A stretch of DNA of 64,000 nt from Sphingomonas aurea (GCF_030678875.1 NZ_JAUUDS010000007.1:62001-126000), one strand, 5' to 3'. Positions 8,194 to 19,235 are shown, counted from the stretch's first letter. A program made the numbers and translations. The notes: generated from the letters alone by a model not told the origin.

Positions 8194-8535
8194 CTACCCC
8201 TGCTCGTCCGCTGCCAATGCCGCGGCCAGCATCTCGCGGATCGCATGAAGGGCCGCGGCAGGCCCATCTGCGGGCACTGCCTTCTTCTCCGCCGCCAGCA
8301 GCTGCTGCACGCCACGGATCGTGTAGCCCTCGCGGTTCAGCAGCGCGTCGATGCGACGGACCAGCGCGGCATCCTCTGGCCGGTAGTAGCGGCGATTGCC
8401 CGCGCGTGTCAGCGGCTTCAGCGCCGGGAAGCGCGTCTCCCAGTAGCGGAGCACATGATGCGGCAGCCCGGTTTCGGCCGAGAGTTCACCGATCGTCCGG
8501 AGCGCCCCGCTCGCCTTCGGCGTGGGGGGCGCCAT
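8194..8535 (-). CDS. MerR family transcriptional regulator
   Basis: A 113-residue MerR-type protein. The N-terminal helix-turn-helix (LRTIGELSAETGLPHHVLRY, about residues 12-31) and wing (RFPALKP...RRYYRPEDAALV) are clear. There is a short C-terminal helix and no cysteine-rich or large effector domain. In many alphaproteobacteria this gene directly follows ihfA, as here with 5 bases between them. Its regulon and inducer are unknown to me. The start ATG at 8535 gives the family N-terminus; upstream in-frame codons overlap ihfA and look like shadow translation. Confidence 0.9.
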   Translation of the reverse strand: MAPPTPKASGALRTIGELSAETGLPHHVLRYWETRFPALKPLTRAGNRRYYRPEDAALVRRIDALLNREGYTIRGVQQLLAAEKKAVPADGPAAALHAIREMLAAALAADEQG

Positions 8536-8540
8536 CGCGG

Positions 8541-8852
8541 TCAGGCGACGGGGGCCGCGACGATGCGGTCGCGCATCATCTGGCTGGCGCGGAAGGTCAG
8601 GACGCGGCGCGGCGCGATCGGCACCTCGACCCCGGTCTTGGGATTGCGGCCGACCCGCTCGCCCTTGTCGCGTAGCACGAAGGTGCCGAAGCCGGAAATC
8701 TTGACGTTCTCGCCGCGCGACAGCGACTCGCACATCTCGGTCAGGATCTGCTCGACGATCGTCGCGGAATCGGCGCGGCTCAGCCCAACCTCGCGGTGCA
8801 AAGCCTCGGCCAGATCCGCCCGCGTCAACGTACCCACGTCCGTCATCATCAT
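8541..8852 (-). CDS. ihfA: Integration host factor alpha subunit
   Basis: A 103-residue HU/IHF-family DNA-bending protein. It has the alpha-subunit pattern [19 protein letters not shown] at the start, the [12 protein letters not shown] beta region and [12 protein letters not shown] in the DNA-binding arm, which carries the minor-groove proline. With IHF-beta it bends DNA in replication, recombination and sigma-54 promoters. Three consecutive ATGs begin the gene, so the true start is 8852, 8849 or 8846. It follows fabH after 70 bases and precedes merR, the usual alphaproteobacterial order. Confidence 0.95.
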   Translation of the reverse strand: MMMTDVGTLTRADLAEALHREVGLSRADSATIVEQILTEMCESLSRGENVKISGFGTFVLRDKGERVGRNPKTGVEVPIAPRRVLTFRASQMMRDRIVAAPVA

Positions 8853-8922
8853 CCCCTACACCCGCCCTTCGGTATACAATCGAATGGCCTGCTGAAAAGC
8901 CCCGATCGTTATACCAGGCGCC

Positions 8923-9891
8923 TCAGAATCGCACGACCGCGGCGCCCCAGGTGAACCCGCCACCCATCGCCTCCAGCACGACGATGTCGTTCTTCTTTAC
9001 GCGCCCGTCGCGTACCGCCGTGTCGAGCGCGAGCGGCACCGACGCGGCCGAGGTATTGGCGTGCTGGTCGACCGTGACGACCACCTTCTCCGGTGCCAGC
9101 CCCAGCTTCCTCGCGGTCGCATCGAGGATGCGGGCATTCGCCTGGTGCGGCACCACCCAGTCGACCTGCTCGGCGGAGAGGCCGGCGAGCCCCAGCGACT
9201 CGGTCATCACCGATGCCAGGTTGACGACGGCGTGGCGGAACACCTCGCGCCCCTTCATCCTGAGCTTGCCGACCGTGCCGGTGGTCGAGGGGCCGCCATC
9301 GACGTAGAGCAGCTCGTTGTGCCGCCCGTCGGCGTGCAGCCGCGTCGCCAGGATGCCGCGTCCGGTGGCGTCGTCGCTCTCCTGCGCCTCCAGCACGATC
9401 GCGCCGGCGCCGTCGCCGAACAGGACGCAGGTGGTGCGATCCTGCCAGTCGAGGATGCGGCTGAACGTCTCCGCGCCGATCACCAGCGCGCGCGTCTGGA
9501 CACCGGTGCGCAGCATCGCGTCGGCGACCTGCACCGCATAGAGGAAGCCAGAGCATACCGCCGCCACGTCGAACGCGACGCAGTCGTCGATGCCCAGCAT
9601 CGCCTGAACCTTGGTCGCGGTGGAGGGAAAGGTCTGGTCCGGCGTCGCGGTCGCCAGCACGATCAGGTCGATGTCCTGCGCCGACAGGCCCGCCGCGGCG
9701 ATCGCCGCGCTCGCCGCATCGCGGGCCAGCGTCGCCGTCGTCTCGTCCGGCCCGGCGATGTGGCGGAAGCGGATGCCGGTGCGCTCGACGATCCACTCGT
9801 CGCTGGTGTCGACTTGCCTCGCCAGCTCGGCGTTCGACACGCGCCGCACCGGCAGTGCCGAACCGGTGCCGATCACCACCGAGCGCTTCAT
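8923..9891 (-). CDS. fabH: 3-oxoacyl-[ACP] synthase III
   Basis: KAS III starts fatty-acid synthesis by condensing acetyl-CoA with malonyl-ACP. The catalytic triad is visible as Cys113 ([11 protein letters not shown]), His249 (VPHQANARI) and Asn279 ([13 protein letters not shown]). Length is 322 residues, as expected. The start overlaps the end of plsX by 4 bases, so translation is coupled and fatty-acid initiation is tied to phospholipid synthesis. A cytosolic enzyme. Confidence 0.97.
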   Translation of the reverse strand: MKRSVVIGTGSALPVRRVSNAELARQVDTSDEWIVERTGIRFRHIAGPDETTATLARDAASAAIAAAGLSAQDIDLIVLATATPDQTFPSTATKVQAMLGIDDCVAFDVAAVCSGFLYAVQVADAMLRTGVQTRALVIGAETFSRILDWQDRTTCVLFGDGAGAIVLEAQESDDATGRGILATRLHADGRHNELLYVDGGPSTTGTVGKLRMKGREVFRHAVVNLASVMTESLGLAGLSAEQVDWVVPHQANARILDATARKLGLAPEKVVVTVDQHANTSAASVPLALDTAVRDGRVKKNDIVVLEAMGGGFTWGAAVVRF

Positions 9892-10916
9892 GCCGCCGCC
9901 TCGAACTCGTTCAGGTCCTCGGCGATGCGCCGGGTCAGGTCGGCGCGGACCAGCTTGGCCGCGTTGCCGATCGCGGTCGCTACGCCCGTCTCGTTGGCGC
10001 TGCCATGGCTCTTCACCACCACGCCGTTCAGGCCGAGGAAGATCGCGCCATTGTGGTTGTTGGGATCGAGGTGATCGCGCAGCAGCTGGGTCGCCGGCTT
10101 GGAGATCAGGAACCCGACCTTGGACCGGACCGAGCTGGTGAAGGCGCGCTTCAGCAGGTCGGCGACGAAGCGGGCGGTGCCCTCGGCGGTCTTCAGCGCG
10201 ATGTTGCCGGCAAAGCCGTCGCAGACGATCACGTCATGGTGTCCGCGGGCCAGCTGGTTGCCCTCGACGAAGCCGGTGAAGGCGAGCGGCAGGTGCGTCT
10301 GCCCCTTCAGCACCGCCGCCGCGTCGCGGATCTCGTCGGTGCCCTTCTGGTCTTCCGACCCGATGTTGAGCAGCGCCACGCGCGGCCGCTCCAGCTCGAA
10401 GATGATGCGGGCATAGGCCGCGCCCATCACCGCGAACTGCACCAGGTTGCGCGCGTCGCACTCGGTATTCGCACCCAGGTCGAGCATCACCACGTCATTG
10501 TCGCCCAGCGTTGGCAGCGGGGCGGCGAGGGCAGGGCGGTCGATCCCCGGCAGCATGCGCAGCGACAGCTTCGCCATCGCCATCAGCGCGCCGGTATTAC
10601 CCGCCGACACCGCGGCATGAGCGCGACCCTGCTTCACCAGATCGATGGCAATCCCCATCGAGGTGCGCTTGGCGCGGCGGATCGCCTGGCTCGGCTTCTC
10701 GCTCGATCCCGTGATCTCGGGCGCGTGGACGATCTCGGAATGCTGGCTGAGGTTCGGGTGCGATTCGAGCCCGGCGCGAATCGCCGTCTCGTCCCCGACC
10801 AGCAGGAAGCGCAGGCCATCGATCCGGCGTCGCGCGCTGGCGACCCCGGCGAGCATCACCGCCAGCCCTTCGTCGCCGCCCATGGCGTCGACGGCGATGC
10901 AGGGCTGGTCGGTCAT
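9888..10916 (-). CDS. plsX: Phosphate acyltransferase PlsX
   Basis: PlsX makes acyl-phosphate from acyl-ACP for the PlsY route of glycerolipid synthesis. The N-terminus [11 protein letters not shown] and the motifs [20 protein letters not shown] and VCDGFAGNI are all typical. Length is 342 residues. It lies between rpmF (23 bases upstream) and fabH (4-base overlap), a very widely conserved order. It is a peripheral membrane enzyme. Confidence 0.97.
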   Translation of the reverse strand: MTDQPCIAVDAMGGDEGLAVMLAGVASARRRIDGLRFLLVGDETAIRAGLESHPNLSQHSEIVHAPEITGSSEKPSQAIRRAKRTSMGIAIDLVKQGRAHAAVSAGNTGALMAMAKLSLRMLPGIDRPALAAPLPTLGDNDVVMLDLGANTECDARNLVQFAVMGAAYARIIFELERPRVALLNIGSEDQKGTDEIRDAAAVLKGQTHLPLAFTGFVEGNQLARGHHDVIVCDGFAGNIALKTAEGTARFVADLLKRAFTSSVRSKVGFLISKPATQLLRDHLDPNNHNGAIFLGLNGVVVKSHGSANETGVATAIGNAAKLVRADLTRRIAEDLNEFEAAA

Positions 10917-10939
10917 CGTCGATCGATCTCGTGCTGGGC

Positions 10940-11119
10940 TCAGGCCTCGACCGACACGACCTCACGGCCGTTGTAATGGCCGCAGGCGCCGCACAGGACA
11001 TGCGGACGCTTCAGCTCACCACAGTTCGGGCACTCCTGGAAGGCAGCAACGGTCAGCGAGTCGTGACCGCGGCGCATGCCACGCTTGGAGGGCGAAGTCT
11101 TTCTCTTGGGGACGGCCAT
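10940..11119 (-). CDS. rpmF: 50S ribosomal protein L32
   Basis: A 59-residue L32 protein beginning [17 protein letters not shown], as in nearly all bacteria. A zinc ribbon follows (CPNC ... CGAC). The start at 11119 was chosen for that N-terminus; an in-frame start 13 codons upstream would add an atypical extension. It heads the rpmF-plsX-fabH group. The DUF177 (YceD) gene often found just upstream is absent here; a divergent, broken acetyltransferase gene occupies that side. Confidence 0.97.
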   Translation of the reverse strand: MAVPKRKTSPSKRGMRRGHDSLTVAAFQECPNCGELKRPHVLCGACGHYNGREVVSVEA

Positions 11120-11328
11120 TGCGGCACCTTGTACGTGTGAACCGGTGGAAACAGGCACGGCCGCCGCCGGGCCATGACGGCCACGCCAGCGATCCGGAAC
11201 CTATCGCGAAGCGCGGGCCTATAGCGGATCGGCGCAAATGCGCAAGCGATTGGCGCGTGATGGTGGTTGGCAGAGGGGCTGCCCTGAAGCCGCTGGCCCC
11301 CCAAACCTCTTCGCGGCATAGCGTGAGG

Positions 11329-11987
11329 ATGAGCGATGTTCCCCTCGGCCCGATCGTGCACGAAGCCACACGGCCCCTGCCCGGACTCGCGCTACATAGC
11401 GGGAGAGCGGTGGCTCTGGCGCCGCTCGCCTCCTCGCATGTCGGCGATCTGTGGGACGCGGCGCGGTCTGCAGATACGTCTTGGACCTACCTCCGGTACG
11501 GACCGTTCCCGACCGAAGCGGCAATGGCAGCGCACGTCGAGCGCATCAAGGATCTGGAGCAGCAGCCATTTTTCGCGGTCGTCCCTAGATCGAGCGGCAA
11601 GGCCGAGGGATGGGCATCCTTTTGCGACATCGCGCCGGCGGACGCCGCGATCGAGATCGGCAGCATCTGGTTTTCACCGCGCCACGCAGGCACACGCCCG
11701 CGACTGAGGCGATATTCCTCTTGATCCAACATGCCTTTGCGCTCGGCTATCATCACGTCGTCTGGCGCTGCAACGCGTTGAATGCGGCGTCCATGCGGGC
11801 TGCGCGGCGGTTCGGGTTCACCTATGAAGGAACGTGGCGCGGGGATGGCATCGTCAAGGGAAGACGGCGCGACACGGCTTGGCATTCCATCTTGGAAAGC
11901 GAGTGGCCAGCCCAGCGTGACCGCTTCGAAGCCTGGCTGAATGACGCGAATTTCGATGCGGCAGGACAGGCCCTGACACCGCTGTAG
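11329..11987 (+). pseudogene. GNAT N-acetyltransferase, frameshifted
   Basis: Two overlapping frames together make one GNAT protein of the RimJ/RimL-like type. The first frame (11329-11724) carries MSDVPLGPIVHEATRP through GSIWFSP and then fails. The second frame (reading from about 11690 to 11987) continues with TPATEAIFLLIQHAF, NALNAASMRAARRFGF, GIVKGRRRDTAWHSIL and SEWP. In intact relatives these parts are continuous, so a single-base indel near 11695-11705 has split the gene. I cannot tell a real mutation from a sequencing error. Both halves still look conserved, so the break is recent or artefactual. Confidence 0.8.
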
Positions 11988-12052
11988 TGCGCATCTCGCC
12001 ATCGCAGTCACTGATCACTAATATGAGCCCGCCCTCCGGAGAAATGCCGCCG

Positions 12053-13666
12053 ATGCAACGCCTTCTCGCCCTTGCCGCCCTGCCGCTGATCGCCGCTGCG
12101 CCGGCCGCCGATCCCGTTTCGCCCGCGGCGCTGTCGGCGGACGTGAAGGTGCTGGCGTCGGATGCGTTCGGCGGGCGGGCGCCGGGAACGCCGGGAGAGG
12201 CGAAGACGGTCGACTGGCTGGTCGCGCAGTTCAAGGCGGCGGGGCTCCAGCCCGGCGGGCCAGGCGGCAGCTGGACGCAGGCGGTGCCGCTGATTCGTAC
12301 CCAGCTCGGCGAGGGCAATGTCACCGCCAACGGTACTAGCTGGGCAAGCGGGCGCGACGTGTATCTCTCCACCGTCCGCCCGGTCGATCGCGCGACGGTG
12401 GCGGGGGCGCCGATGGTGTTCGTCGGCTATGGCGTGACCGCGCCGGAACGTGGCTGGGACGACTTCAAGGGCGTCGATTTAAAGGGCAAGGTCGCGGTCT
12501 TCCTGGTCAACGATCCCGACTTCGAGGCGGCGGCGGGTGACGACGCGACCGGCAAGTTCGGCGGCCGGCGCATGACCTATTACGGGCGCTGGACCTACAA
12601 ATATGAAGAGGCGGCGCGGCGCGGCGCCATCGCCGCGCTGATCGTCCACGACACGGCCGGCGCGGGCTATGGCTGGGCGACGGTGACGGCGCCGGCTGGC
12701 GAGAATTACGACGTAGCCACACCGCCCGCGCCGCGCGTGCTGCTGCAGGGCTGGATCGAAGGCGCGGCCGCGACCCGGCTGTTCGCTGCCGCCGGACTGG
12801 ACCTGGCGCAGCTGCGAGCGGCGGCGCGGCGGTCCGACTTCAGGCCGGTCGCGCTGAAAGGCAGCGGCTTTTCCGCCGACCTGCCCGTCGCGGTGACGCG
12901 TGCGGAGAGCCGCAACGTGCTGGCCAAACTGCCCGGCCGGGCCCGGCCGGACGAGGTCGTCATGTATGGCGCGCACTGGGACGCTTATGGCGAGGGCGCG
13001 CCCGATGCCGATGGGCGGCGTATCCGGCCGGGCGCCAATGACGATGCGCTGGGCGTGGCGGGGGTACTCGCGATCGCGCGGGCGGCCGCCAAGGCGCCCC
13101 GGACGGCGCGGACGCAGCTGTTCGCGCTGTGGACCGGTGAGGAACGGGGGCTTCTGGGATCGGCCACGTACGCGGCCAATCCGGTCTATCCGGCAGCGAA
13201 GACGGTCGCCAACCTGACGCTCGACATCCTCCAGACCGCCGGTGCGTCGCGCGATGTAATGCTGGTCGGCGACGGGCAGAATTCGCTTGAGGATCTGCTC
13301 GCCGATGCCGCGCGGGCGCAGGGACGGGTGGTGACGCCCGAGGCGCTGCCGGAGCGCGGGCTGTTCTACCGCGCCGACCATTTCTCACTTGCGCGTCAAG
13401 GTGTTCCAACGCTGCTGCTGATGGCGATCAGCGGCGCGCCCGACCTGGTCAAGGGCGGGCGCACGGCCGGGCAGGCGTGGCTGGACAACTACATGCGCTG
13501 CTATCACCAGACCTGCGACAGCTGGTCGGCGGACTGGGACCTGACCGGGGCCGCTGCGGACGTCGACCTCATCCGCCGGATCGGCTTCGGGCTGGCGAGC
13601 GGCAGTGAGTGGCCGACGTGGCGGCCCGGTTCGGAATTTCGGGCGATCCGCGAAAAGAGCCGCTGA
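12053..13666 (+). CDS. Exported M28 family metallopeptidase with PA domain
   Basis: A 537-residue zinc aminopeptidase-like protein with a signal peptide (MQRLLALAALPLIAAAPAA). The M28 zinc sites are visible in order: YGAHWDAYG, PGANDDALGVAG and WTGEERGLLGS, with a later FYRADHFSLAR providing the last histidine. A protease-associated domain is inserted between about residues 110 and 270. It probably trims peptides in the periplasm. The start at 12053 gives a clean signal peptide and has a GGAGA ribosome site about 10 bases upstream; a longer frame begins at 11987. Confidence 0.9.
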   Translation: MQRLLALAALPLIAAAPAADPVSPAALSADVKVLASDAFGGRAPGTPGEAKTVDWLVAQFKAAGLQPGGPGGSWTQAVPLIRTQLGEGNVTANGTSWASGRDVYLSTVRPVDRATVAGAPMVFVGYGVTAPERGWDDFKGVDLKGKVAVFLVNDPDFEAAAGDDATGKFGGRRMTYYGRWTYKYEEAARRGAIAALIVHDTAGAGYGWATVTAPAGENYDVATPPAPRVLLQGWIEGAAATRLFAAAGLDLAQLRAAARRSDFRPVALKGSGFSADLPVAVTRAESRNVLAKLPGRARPDEVVMYGAHWDAYGEGAPDADGRRIRPGANDDALGVAGVLAIARAAAKAPRTARTQLFALWTGEERGLLGSATYAANPVYPAAKTVANLTLDILQTAGASRDVMLVGDGQNSLEDLLADAARAQGRVVTPEALPERGLFYRADHFSLARQGVPTLLLMAISGAPDLVKGGRTAGQAWLDNYMRCYHQTCDSWSADWDLTGAAADVDLIRRIGFGLASGSEWPTWRPGSEFRAIREKSR

Positions 13667-13671
13667 TCCCG

Positions 13672-14328
13672 CTACTTGCCGAGCACCGCATCGCCCACGA
13701 ACGGGTTGGTGCGGCGCTCGTGCGCGAAGGTGCTGGCGGGGCCATGACCCGGCACGAAGGCCACGTCACCGAGCGGCCACAGCTTTTCGCGGACCGAGCG
13801 GACGAGGTCGTCGAAGCTGCCGAGCGGAAAATCGGTGCGGCCGATCGAGCCCTGGAACAGCACGTCGCCGACCTGCGCGAAGTTCGACGGCGCATGATGG
13901 AATATTACGTGGCCGGGCGTGTGCCCCGGCGTCAGGTACACATCAAGCGTCAGGTTGCCGACTGTTACCGTGTCGCCATCGTCCAGCCAGCGATCCGGCT
14001 CGAATACCACGCCGCGGATGCCGTAGTTGCGGCCATCCTCGTCCAGCCGCGACAGCCAGAACCGATCGGCCTCGTGCGGACCCTCGATCGGCACGCCCAG
14101 ATCGTCGGACAGCGGCTTCGCCTCGCCGGCATGGTCGATATGGCCGTGGGTCAGCAGGATCTTCTCGACCGTCAGCCCCTCTTTCGCGATCGCCGCCTTG
14201 ATCCGGGGCAGGTCGCCGCCCGGATCGACCACCGCCGCCTTCATCGTCTCGGTACACCAGATCAGCGTGCAATTCTGCTGGAGCGGGGTGACGGGCACGA
14301 TCGCGGCACGAAGGGGTGGCTGGCTCAT
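13672..14328 (-). CDS. MBL-fold hydrolase, YcbL/glyoxalase II type
   Basis: A 218-residue single-domain metallo-beta-lactamase-fold protein. It has the THGHIDHAGE metal motif, TPGHTPGHVIFH, GDVLFQGSIGRTDFP and a C-terminal PGHGP. The combination GDVLFQGSIGRTD is typical of YcbL-like type II glyoxalases, which lack the glutathione-binding helical domain of GloB. A role in thioester hydrolysis is likely but unproven. I start at 14328 (MSQPPLRAAIVPV); an earlier in-frame ATG at 14382 would overlap the upstream bestrophin gene. It is convergent with the M28 peptidase gene, 5 bases apart. Confidence 0.87.
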   Translation of the reverse strand: MSQPPLRAAIVPVTPLQQNCTLIWCTETMKAAVVDPGGDLPRIKAAIAKEGLTVEKILLTHGHIDHAGEAKPLSDDLGVPIEGPHEADRFWLSRLDEDGRNYGIRGVVFEPDRWLDDGDTVTVGNLTLDVYLTPGHTPGHVIFHHAPSNFAQVGDVLFQGSIGRTDFPLGSFDDLVRSVREKLWPLGDVAFVPGHGPASTFAHERRTNPFVGDAVLGK

Positions 14329-14365
14329 GCCATCGTCCTGTCGTGGGGGAAGGCCGCGGTCAATC

Positions 14366-15250
14366 TCACCACAGCACCCCATCGACCGGCTTCAGCGGTT
14401 CGGGCGGGGCATCGCCGATCGCCTGGAGCAGATCGATCTCGATCGTCCGGCACATCGCCGACAGCGGCACGTCGTGCACCGTGTCGGCAAAGGGATCAAC
14501 CAGGTCGTCGCCGATCTGGAGCACTGCCAGGAACATCAGCCCCGCGATGGTCGAACCGAGCGGCGTCGCGAAACCGAGCGATTCGACCAGCCCGATCGGC
14601 AGCAGCACGCAGAACAAATGAGTGAAGAAGGTCGGGAAGAAGCGATACTGGTTGGGCAGCGGCGTGTTCTTCAGCCGTTCCATCCCGCCCTGCGCATTGG
14701 CGATGTCGACCAGTACCGCCTCCATCTGGGTCTGCTGGATGGTGTCGATCCAGCCTTTCCGCCGGGCATCGTCGATGCGGCGGCCGGTGCCGTCGAGCAG
14801 CCCGTTGGCGGTGTTGACGCGGGCCAGCGCCGGCTCCGCCTCGCCCCGCGACAGGAAGCGCAGCACTTCGCCGTCGCGCTCCTGCCGACGCAACTGGCAG
14901 CGCAGCGCGTTCACATAGGCGATCTGGCGCAGCACGATCGAACGCTTCAGGTCCTGCGCGTCGGGATCGGGCAGGAAGTTGCGGGCAGCACGGGCGATGT
15001 TGCGCGACGCGTTGATCATCGCGCCCCACAGGACCCGGCCCTCCCACCAGCGCTGATAGGCGGAATTGTCGCGGAAGCCGAGGAACAGCGCCAGGGCCGA
15101 GCCGAACAGGGTGAGCGGCAGCGACGGTGCCTTGAACGGTAGGACGAAATAGGTGACCGTGACGATCACGTCCCACACCGCGAGCACCAGCAGCGGTTTC
15201 CACACCTCGCGCACGATCTGGCTCATGCGCGGTGCGGCGTCGACGATCAT
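14366..15250 (-). CDS. Bestrophin-like (UPF0187) anion channel family protein
   Basis: A 294-residue membrane protein of the bacterial bestrophin family. The signature GFRDNSAYQRWWEGRVLWG is clear at about residues 58-76, preceded by hydrophobic segments (VLAVWDVIVTVTYFVLPF; LTLFGSALALFLG). A second hydrophobic pair lies near 200-240. Characterised homologues form pentameric ion channels; some prokaryotic ones conduct cations. The ion here is unknown. It lies upstream of the YcbL-like gene with 37 bases between, so the two may share a transcript. Confidence 0.88.
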   Translation of the reverse strand: MIVDAAPRMSQIVREVWKPLLVLAVWDVIVTVTYFVLPFKAPSLPLTLFGSALALFLGFRDNSAYQRWWEGRVLWGAMINASRNIARAARNFLPDPDAQDLKRSIVLRQIAYVNALRCQLRRQERDGEVLRFLSRGEAEPALARVNTANGLLDGTGRRIDDARRKGWIDTIQQTQMEAVLVDIANAQGGMERLKNTPLPNQYRFFPTFFTHLFCVLLPIGLVESLGFATPLGSTIAGLMFLAVLQIGDDLVDPFADTVHDVPLSAMCRTIEIDLLQAIGDAPPEPLKPVDGVLW

Positions 15251-15380
15251 TCAGCTGTCTCCATCGGGGCAAGTCGGGCGAACGCGCGGCGCGTGCGATG
15301 GATGCTCTTTAAGCGAGGGGGCGGGGATTTATACAGATCAATCGTTGAGTGGTGTGCCGTCATCGGCTTCACCCATGTCC

Positions 15381-15403
15381 GTCATCCCCGCCTGCGGGAT
15401 GAC
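15381..15403. repeat. REP-like palindrome, GTCATCCC type
   Basis: A dyad with arms GTCATCCC / GGGATGAC, in the 228-base gap between folP and the bestrophin gene. The arm sequence is shared with the inverted pair at 57095-57189. The remainder of this gap has no feature I can support. Confidence 0.8.
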
Positions 15404-15478
15404 GGGAGAAGAGGACCAGGCCATTCCCCAATGACAATCAGGGGAAGATGTCCGAGGCGTGACGACAGGTCGTAGGAA

Positions 15479-16534
15479 TTACCGCCCAACCAGCGCGCGA
15501 TCTCGCAGGCCGCGCCAGATGCGCAGGGCCTGCACCGTCTCGGGCGCGTCATGGACGCGCAGCAACTGGGCGCCGGCGTCGGCGCCCCTGAGCGCAAGGG
15601 CGATGCTGCCGCCCAGGCGCTCGGCGACCGGGGCTTCATTCGACAGGGCGCCGATCATCCGCTTGCGGCTGGCCCCCAGCATCACGGGGCAGCCGAGTCC
15701 GTGGAACGTTGCGAGGCCGTTCACCAGTGCGAGATTGTCGGCCAGCGACTTGCCGAAGCCGATGCCGGGATCGACCATGATCCGCTCGCGCGCGACGCCG
15801 CCGGCTACGACGGCGTCGATCCGCGTTTCCAGCCAGGCGAAGACGTCGCCGACCACGTCCCGGTAGGTGACGCGGCCATGGCCGCCCTTGTCTGGATCGG
15901 GCGAGTGCATCAGCACGACCGGGCAGCCGGCGCGGGCCACGACCGCCAACGCGCCCGCATCCCACAACAGCGCCGAGACGTCGTTGACGATGCGCGCGCC
16001 GGCCGCCAGCGCGGCCTCCATCACCGCGGCCTTGCGCGTGTCGATCGACACCAGCGCGCCGCCGGCTGCCAGCCGCTCGATCACCGGCACGGTGCGGGCG
16101 ATCTCGTCACCCTCCCAGACCGTGGTGGCGCCGGGGCGGGTCGATTCACCACCCAGGTCGACCAGCGCGGCACCCGCGGCGAGCATGTCGGTGCCGGTCG
16201 CGGCGGCGGCGGCGGGATCGTCCACGTGGCGACCGCCGTCCGAGAAGCTGTCGGGCGTGACGTTCAGGATGCCGGCGACCTGGGGCTGGTCGAAGCGCAA
16301 CGTACGGTCGCCCAGCACCAGCGGCGCACGCGGCGCGACGATGCGCGCGTGGAGCGCGGCGGCGCGGACGCCGTGGCGGTCGATCTCGGCGACCGGCACG
16401 GTGATGCGATCGGCTCCGGCGGTCACCTCATAGGCGGAGAACCACAGCATCCCGCCGGCCAGTCGCGCGACCTCACCGTCCGGCAGGCCGACGGGCGTAT
16501 CGACGAAGCGGACAGGGCGGAGATAGTCGACCAA
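15479..16534 (-). CDS. folP: Dihydropteroate synthase
   Basis: Makes dihydropteroate from p-aminobenzoate and the pterin pyrophosphate in folate synthesis; it is the sulfonamide target. The pterin-binding signature ILNVTPDSFSDGG is at about residue 90, followed by DLGGESTRPGA, SIDTRKAAVMEAAL, IVNDVSA and a C-terminal LGASRKRMI. An N-terminal extension of about 85 residues precedes the barrel, as is common in sphingomonads. The start is uncertain: the best fit is a TTG at 16534, 10 bases after the ccrM stop, with no clear ribosome site. The gene is co-directional with ccrM. Confidence 0.93.
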   Translation of the reverse strand: MVDYLRPVRFVDTPVGLPDGEVARLAGGMLWFSAYEVTAGADRITVPVAEIDRHGVRAAALHARIVAPRAPLVLGDRTLRFDQPQVAGILNVTPDSFSDGGRHVDDPAAAAATGTDMLAAGAALVDLGGESTRPGATTVWEGDEIARTVPVIERLAAGGALVSIDTRKAAVMEAALAAGARIVNDVSALLWDAGALAVVARAGCPVVLMHSPDPDKGGHGRVTYRDVVGDVFAWLETRIDAVVAGGVARERIMVDPGIGFGKSLADNLALVNGLATFHGLGCPVMLGASRKRMIGALSNEAPVAERLGGSIALALRGADAGAQLLRVHDAPETVQALRIWRGLRDRALVGR

Positions 16535-16544
16535 GTGGCGGCCG

Positions 16545-17696
<1,152 letters not shown>

Positions 17697-17715
17697 CTAC
17701 AGTGCCGCGCACGCG

Positions 17716-17720
17716 GAATC
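17716..17720. promoter_or_regulatory. GANTC site upstream of ccrM
   Basis: A GAATC sequence 40 bases before the ccrM start, inside the 166-base rnhB-ccrM gap. A second site, GACTC at 17850-17854, lies at the 3' end of rnhB. Methylation of GANTC sites in the ccrM promoter is part of its control in Caulobacter, so autoregulation is plausible. Five-base sites also occur by chance. Confidence 0.4.
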
Positions 17721-17841
17721 CGTCAAGCGGACAATGGTTAACGACAAGCCTTGCGAAACCATGAACGCCACGAGCGGGCGCGGTGGAGCGGTATGGGTAG
17801 CGGCCCGATGGGGCGGGAGCACGCAAGATGTTGCGACTGTG

Positions 17842-18459
17842 TCATGCAGGACTCATCGCGGCGAAAGCCGCCGCGACGGGCGCGAAGCTGCGCCGGTGGA
17901 GCGGTGTGGGGCCGTGTTCACGCAGGGCGGCGAGGTGATGGCGGCAGCCATAGCCCTTGTTCGAGTGCCAGTTGTAGAGCGGATACGCCTCGGCATGGGC
18001 GAGCATGATGCGGTCGCGGGTGTGCTTGGCGACGATCGAGGCGGCGGCGATCGACAGGCTGTGCGCGTCGCCCGAGACAATGGCGGTGGCGGTGTAGCTC
18101 CAGCGTGGCAGGCGGTTGCCGTCGACCAGGACATGGCCGGGCGGGCAGCCCAGTCCTTCGCACAGCCGGTCGACCGCCAGCGTCATCGCCTTCATCGTCG
18201 CCCAGTAGATGTTGAGGCGGTCGATCTCGTCAGGTTCGACGATGCCGATGCCGATCTGCGCGCAGTCGGAGAGGCGGCCGAACAGGCGCTCGCGCTCGGC
18301 GGTGGAGAGTTTCTTCGAATCGTCGATGCCGCGCGGGACGCCGCGGGCGGGGAGGACGACGGCGGCGGCAACCACCGGGCCGGCGAGCGGGCCGCGACCG
18401 GCCTCGTCGACGCCGACGACGGGGGTAGGGTGGAGCTTCTCGTGGCGGAGGTGAGGCAT
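17842..18459 (-). CDS. rnhB: Ribonuclease HII
   Basis: A 205-residue RNase HII, which cuts RNA in RNA-DNA hybrids and removes misincorporated ribonucleotides. The catalytic start GVDEAGRGPLAGPVVAAAV contains the paired Asp-Glu (18-19). VDGNRLP supplies the next Asp, and SIAAASIVAKHTRDR the following conserved block. It is adjacent to ccrM in several alphaproteobacteria. The start overlaps the thiD stop by one base, so it may be translated from a thiD-containing transcript. Confidence 0.96.
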   Translation of the reverse strand: MPHLRHEKLHPTPVVGVDEAGRGPLAGPVVAAAVVLPARGVPRGIDDSKKLSTAERERLFGRLSDCAQIGIGIVEPDEIDRLNIYWATMKAMTLAVDRLCEGLGCPPGHVLVDGNRLPRWSYTATAIVSGDAHSLSIAAASIVAKHTRDRIMLAHAEAYPLYNWHSNKGYGCRHHLAALREHGPTPLHRRSFAPVAAAFAAMSPA

Positions 18460-19235
18460 CAGGCGGCCGCGATTACGGCATAAGGGGTGGCGCCAAGCGC
18501 GTGCCCCATCGGTCCGTGGCCGTGGCCGAAACCGGGAGCGGCGGCGAGCGTGGCCTGAACATATCCGATGGCGCGCGCGCAGGTCTCGGTGAGGTTCAGC
18601 CCCTGCCCAAGCCCGGTGGCGATGGCACTCGCCAGCGTACAGCCCGTGCCGTGGCTGTGCGGTGTGTCGATGCGGTCATGCCACCAGAGCGTTTCCTCGT
18701 CGGCAGTGACGAGGCGGTCCTCGATGCGATGACCCTCGCCGTGGCCACCCTTCACCAGCAGCGCGGGGCCGTGGGCGCGGATCGCCGCCTCGCCGCCGAG
18801 CGCGGCCAGTTCGGGCAGGTTGGGGGTGACGATCGTGGCAAGCTTCATCAGGCGGGTGAAGGCGGCGACGGTCGCCTCGTCGGCCAGCACGGCGCCGCTG
18901 GTCGCGATCATGACGGGATCGAAGACGATGGGATGAGGGACTGGCAGGCCCTCCAGCACATCGGCGACCGCGTGGGCCGTTTCGGCGGAGCCGATCATGC
19001 CGATCTTGACCGCGTCCACGCCCAGATCGTCGATGACGCTGCGCATCTGCGCGACGACCATCTCGGGCGGGATCGGGTGCACCGCCTGGACGCCGAGCGT
19101 GTTCTGCGCGGTGATCGCGGTGATTGCGGTCATGGCGAAGCCGCCGAGCATCGTCACCGTCTTGATATCGGCCTGGATGCCGGCGCCGCCGCCGGAATCG
19201 GAGCCGGCGACGATGAGGATGCGAGGTGGCGTCAC
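18459..19235 (-). CDS. thiD: Hydroxymethylpyrimidine/phosphomethylpyrimidine kinase
   Basis: A 258-residue ThiD kinase that phosphorylates HMP and HMP-phosphate for thiamine synthesis. Motifs are [21 protein letters not shown] at the start, [45 protein letters not shown] and the anion-hole [14 protein letters not shown]. The start is the GTG at 19235, which overlaps the DUF1272 gene by 4 bases; longer translations run through that gene in a wrong frame. No other thiamine gene and no TPP riboswitch is visible. The C-terminus is Gly/His-rich ([10 protein letters not shown]). Confidence 0.95.
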   Translation of the reverse strand: MTPPRILIVAGSDSGGGAGIQADIKTVTMLGGFAMTAITAITAQNTLGVQAVHPIPPEMVVAQMRSVIDDLGVDAVKIGMIGSAETAHAVADVLEGLPVPHPIVFDPVMIATSGAVLADEATVAAFTRLMKLATIVTPNLPELAALGGEAAIRAHGPALLVKGGHGEGHRIEDRLVTADEETLWWHDRIDTPHSHGTGCTLASAIATGLGQGLNLTETCARAIGYVQATLAAAPGFGHGHGPMGHALGATPYAVIAAA

